Shown here: positions 19,707 through 20,035 of the stretch, piece after piece
Layout: every line of letters starts with the position of its first letter
Position numbering within the stretch: position 1 is the stretch's first letter
Source: Davidsoniella eucalypti
Lineage: Eukaryota > Ascomycota > Sordariomycetes > Microascales > Ceratocystidaceae
Length of the DNA: 20,035 bases
Direction: 5' to 3'
Assembly: GCA_004009845.1 (NCBI GenBank)
Contig: RMBW01000248.1
Span: 1-20,035, forward strand
Position numbers and translations under genes: made by a program
Notes under the pieces: generated by a model
Database searches by the model: none
What the model was told of the DNA's origin: nothing
What the model saw: only the letters and a program-made list of their open reading frames with translations

Positions 19707-20035
19707 TTTGGCGGTTGTAAAGAGATTCTCAAATCGAGGGGAAAGTGAGGAAGTGAGGTATCTATCAACATAAAAATTTTCCTGGTTAGCCTTTTGCCGA
19801 GGCTTTGAAGCGTGGAGAGTGCCCTTGATCGACGATTGATCTTGACGATAAGGGTTCTGCCCGCTCAGTGCTGAAGAAGAGAAGCGTATCAGGACGAAGT
19901 TTTCCAGTCATTGGACGGGCACACTGAGGCACCGTGTAGTGTCGACTCAGTTTATATCGAGTAGCCTATTCCAGAGCACCCCCCTCCAGTGTGGCTGTTT
20001 AACCGCCCTGATTGCTCTCTTCCGCCATCGTGAAA
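19707..20035 (-). promoter_or_regulatory. rps22 upstream region
   Basis: This 329-bp stretch holds the rps22 promoter and leader. On the minus strand TATAAA lies at 19956-19951 and CCAAT at 19914-19910. Closer to the start, GGCTAACC (about 19789-19782), a T-run and GATAG (about 19766-19762) resemble a branch point and 3' splice site, so an intron in the 5' untranslated region is possible, although no strong GTAAGT or GTATGT donor is visible. No other gene is supported up to the window edge. Confidence 0.45.

Overview
The window comes from the nuclear genome of a filamentous ascomycete (Pezizomycotina). The evidence is short introns (mostly 54-121 nt) with GT..AG ends and CTAAC/CTGAC-type branch sites, intergenic gaps of 0.3-1.8 kb, no operons, and typical fungal genes (cysB-type mitochondrial cysteine synthase, a GT90/CAP10-family glycosyltransferase, Rer1, Paf1). 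I cannot assign genus or order. No transposon, tRNA, rRNA or CRISPR array was recognised by eye.

Layout, left to right. Bases 1-21 could be the last codons of a plus-strand gene. The mitochondrial ribosomal protein bL19m gene (IMG1, minus, 585-1336) shares a 327-bp divergent promoter with a plus-strand gene (1664-2972) for a mitochondrially targeted protein I do not recognise. That gene converges on cysB (minus, 3298-4481). Next is a large minus-strand gene (4991-7965) for a RING finger / three ZZ-like zinc modules / SH3 protein, probably a ubiquitin ligase. A 1.4-kb gap without a credible gene leads to a mitochondrial enoyl-CoA hydratase gene (minus, 9353-10276). It is divergent from rer1 (plus, 11371-12332), the ER-Golgi retrieval receptor. 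paf1 (plus, 13209-14736) encodes the Paf1 transcription-elongation subunit. It converges on an intronless GT90 gene (minus, 15341-17260). A 1.8-kb gap with small inverted repeats precedes rps22 (uS8, minus, 19046-19706), whose 268-nt intron folds into a possible H/ACA-snoRNA-like hairpin.

Most loci are housekeeping genes. The first part of the window is rich in mitochondrial products (bL19m, the unknown targeted protein, cysteine synthase, enoyl-CoA hydratase), while the right part covers secretory trafficking and glycosylation, Pol II elongation and cytosolic translation. Introns were placed by hand from splice motifs, reading-frame continuity and family conservation; all multi-exon models keep frame. 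I see no clearly new biological system. The best candidates for a second look are the structured rps22 intron, the RING-ZZ-SH3 protein whose RING is split by an intron inside its first zinc-ligand pair, and the unidentified mitochondrial protein with its shared CCAAT/CACGTG promoter.
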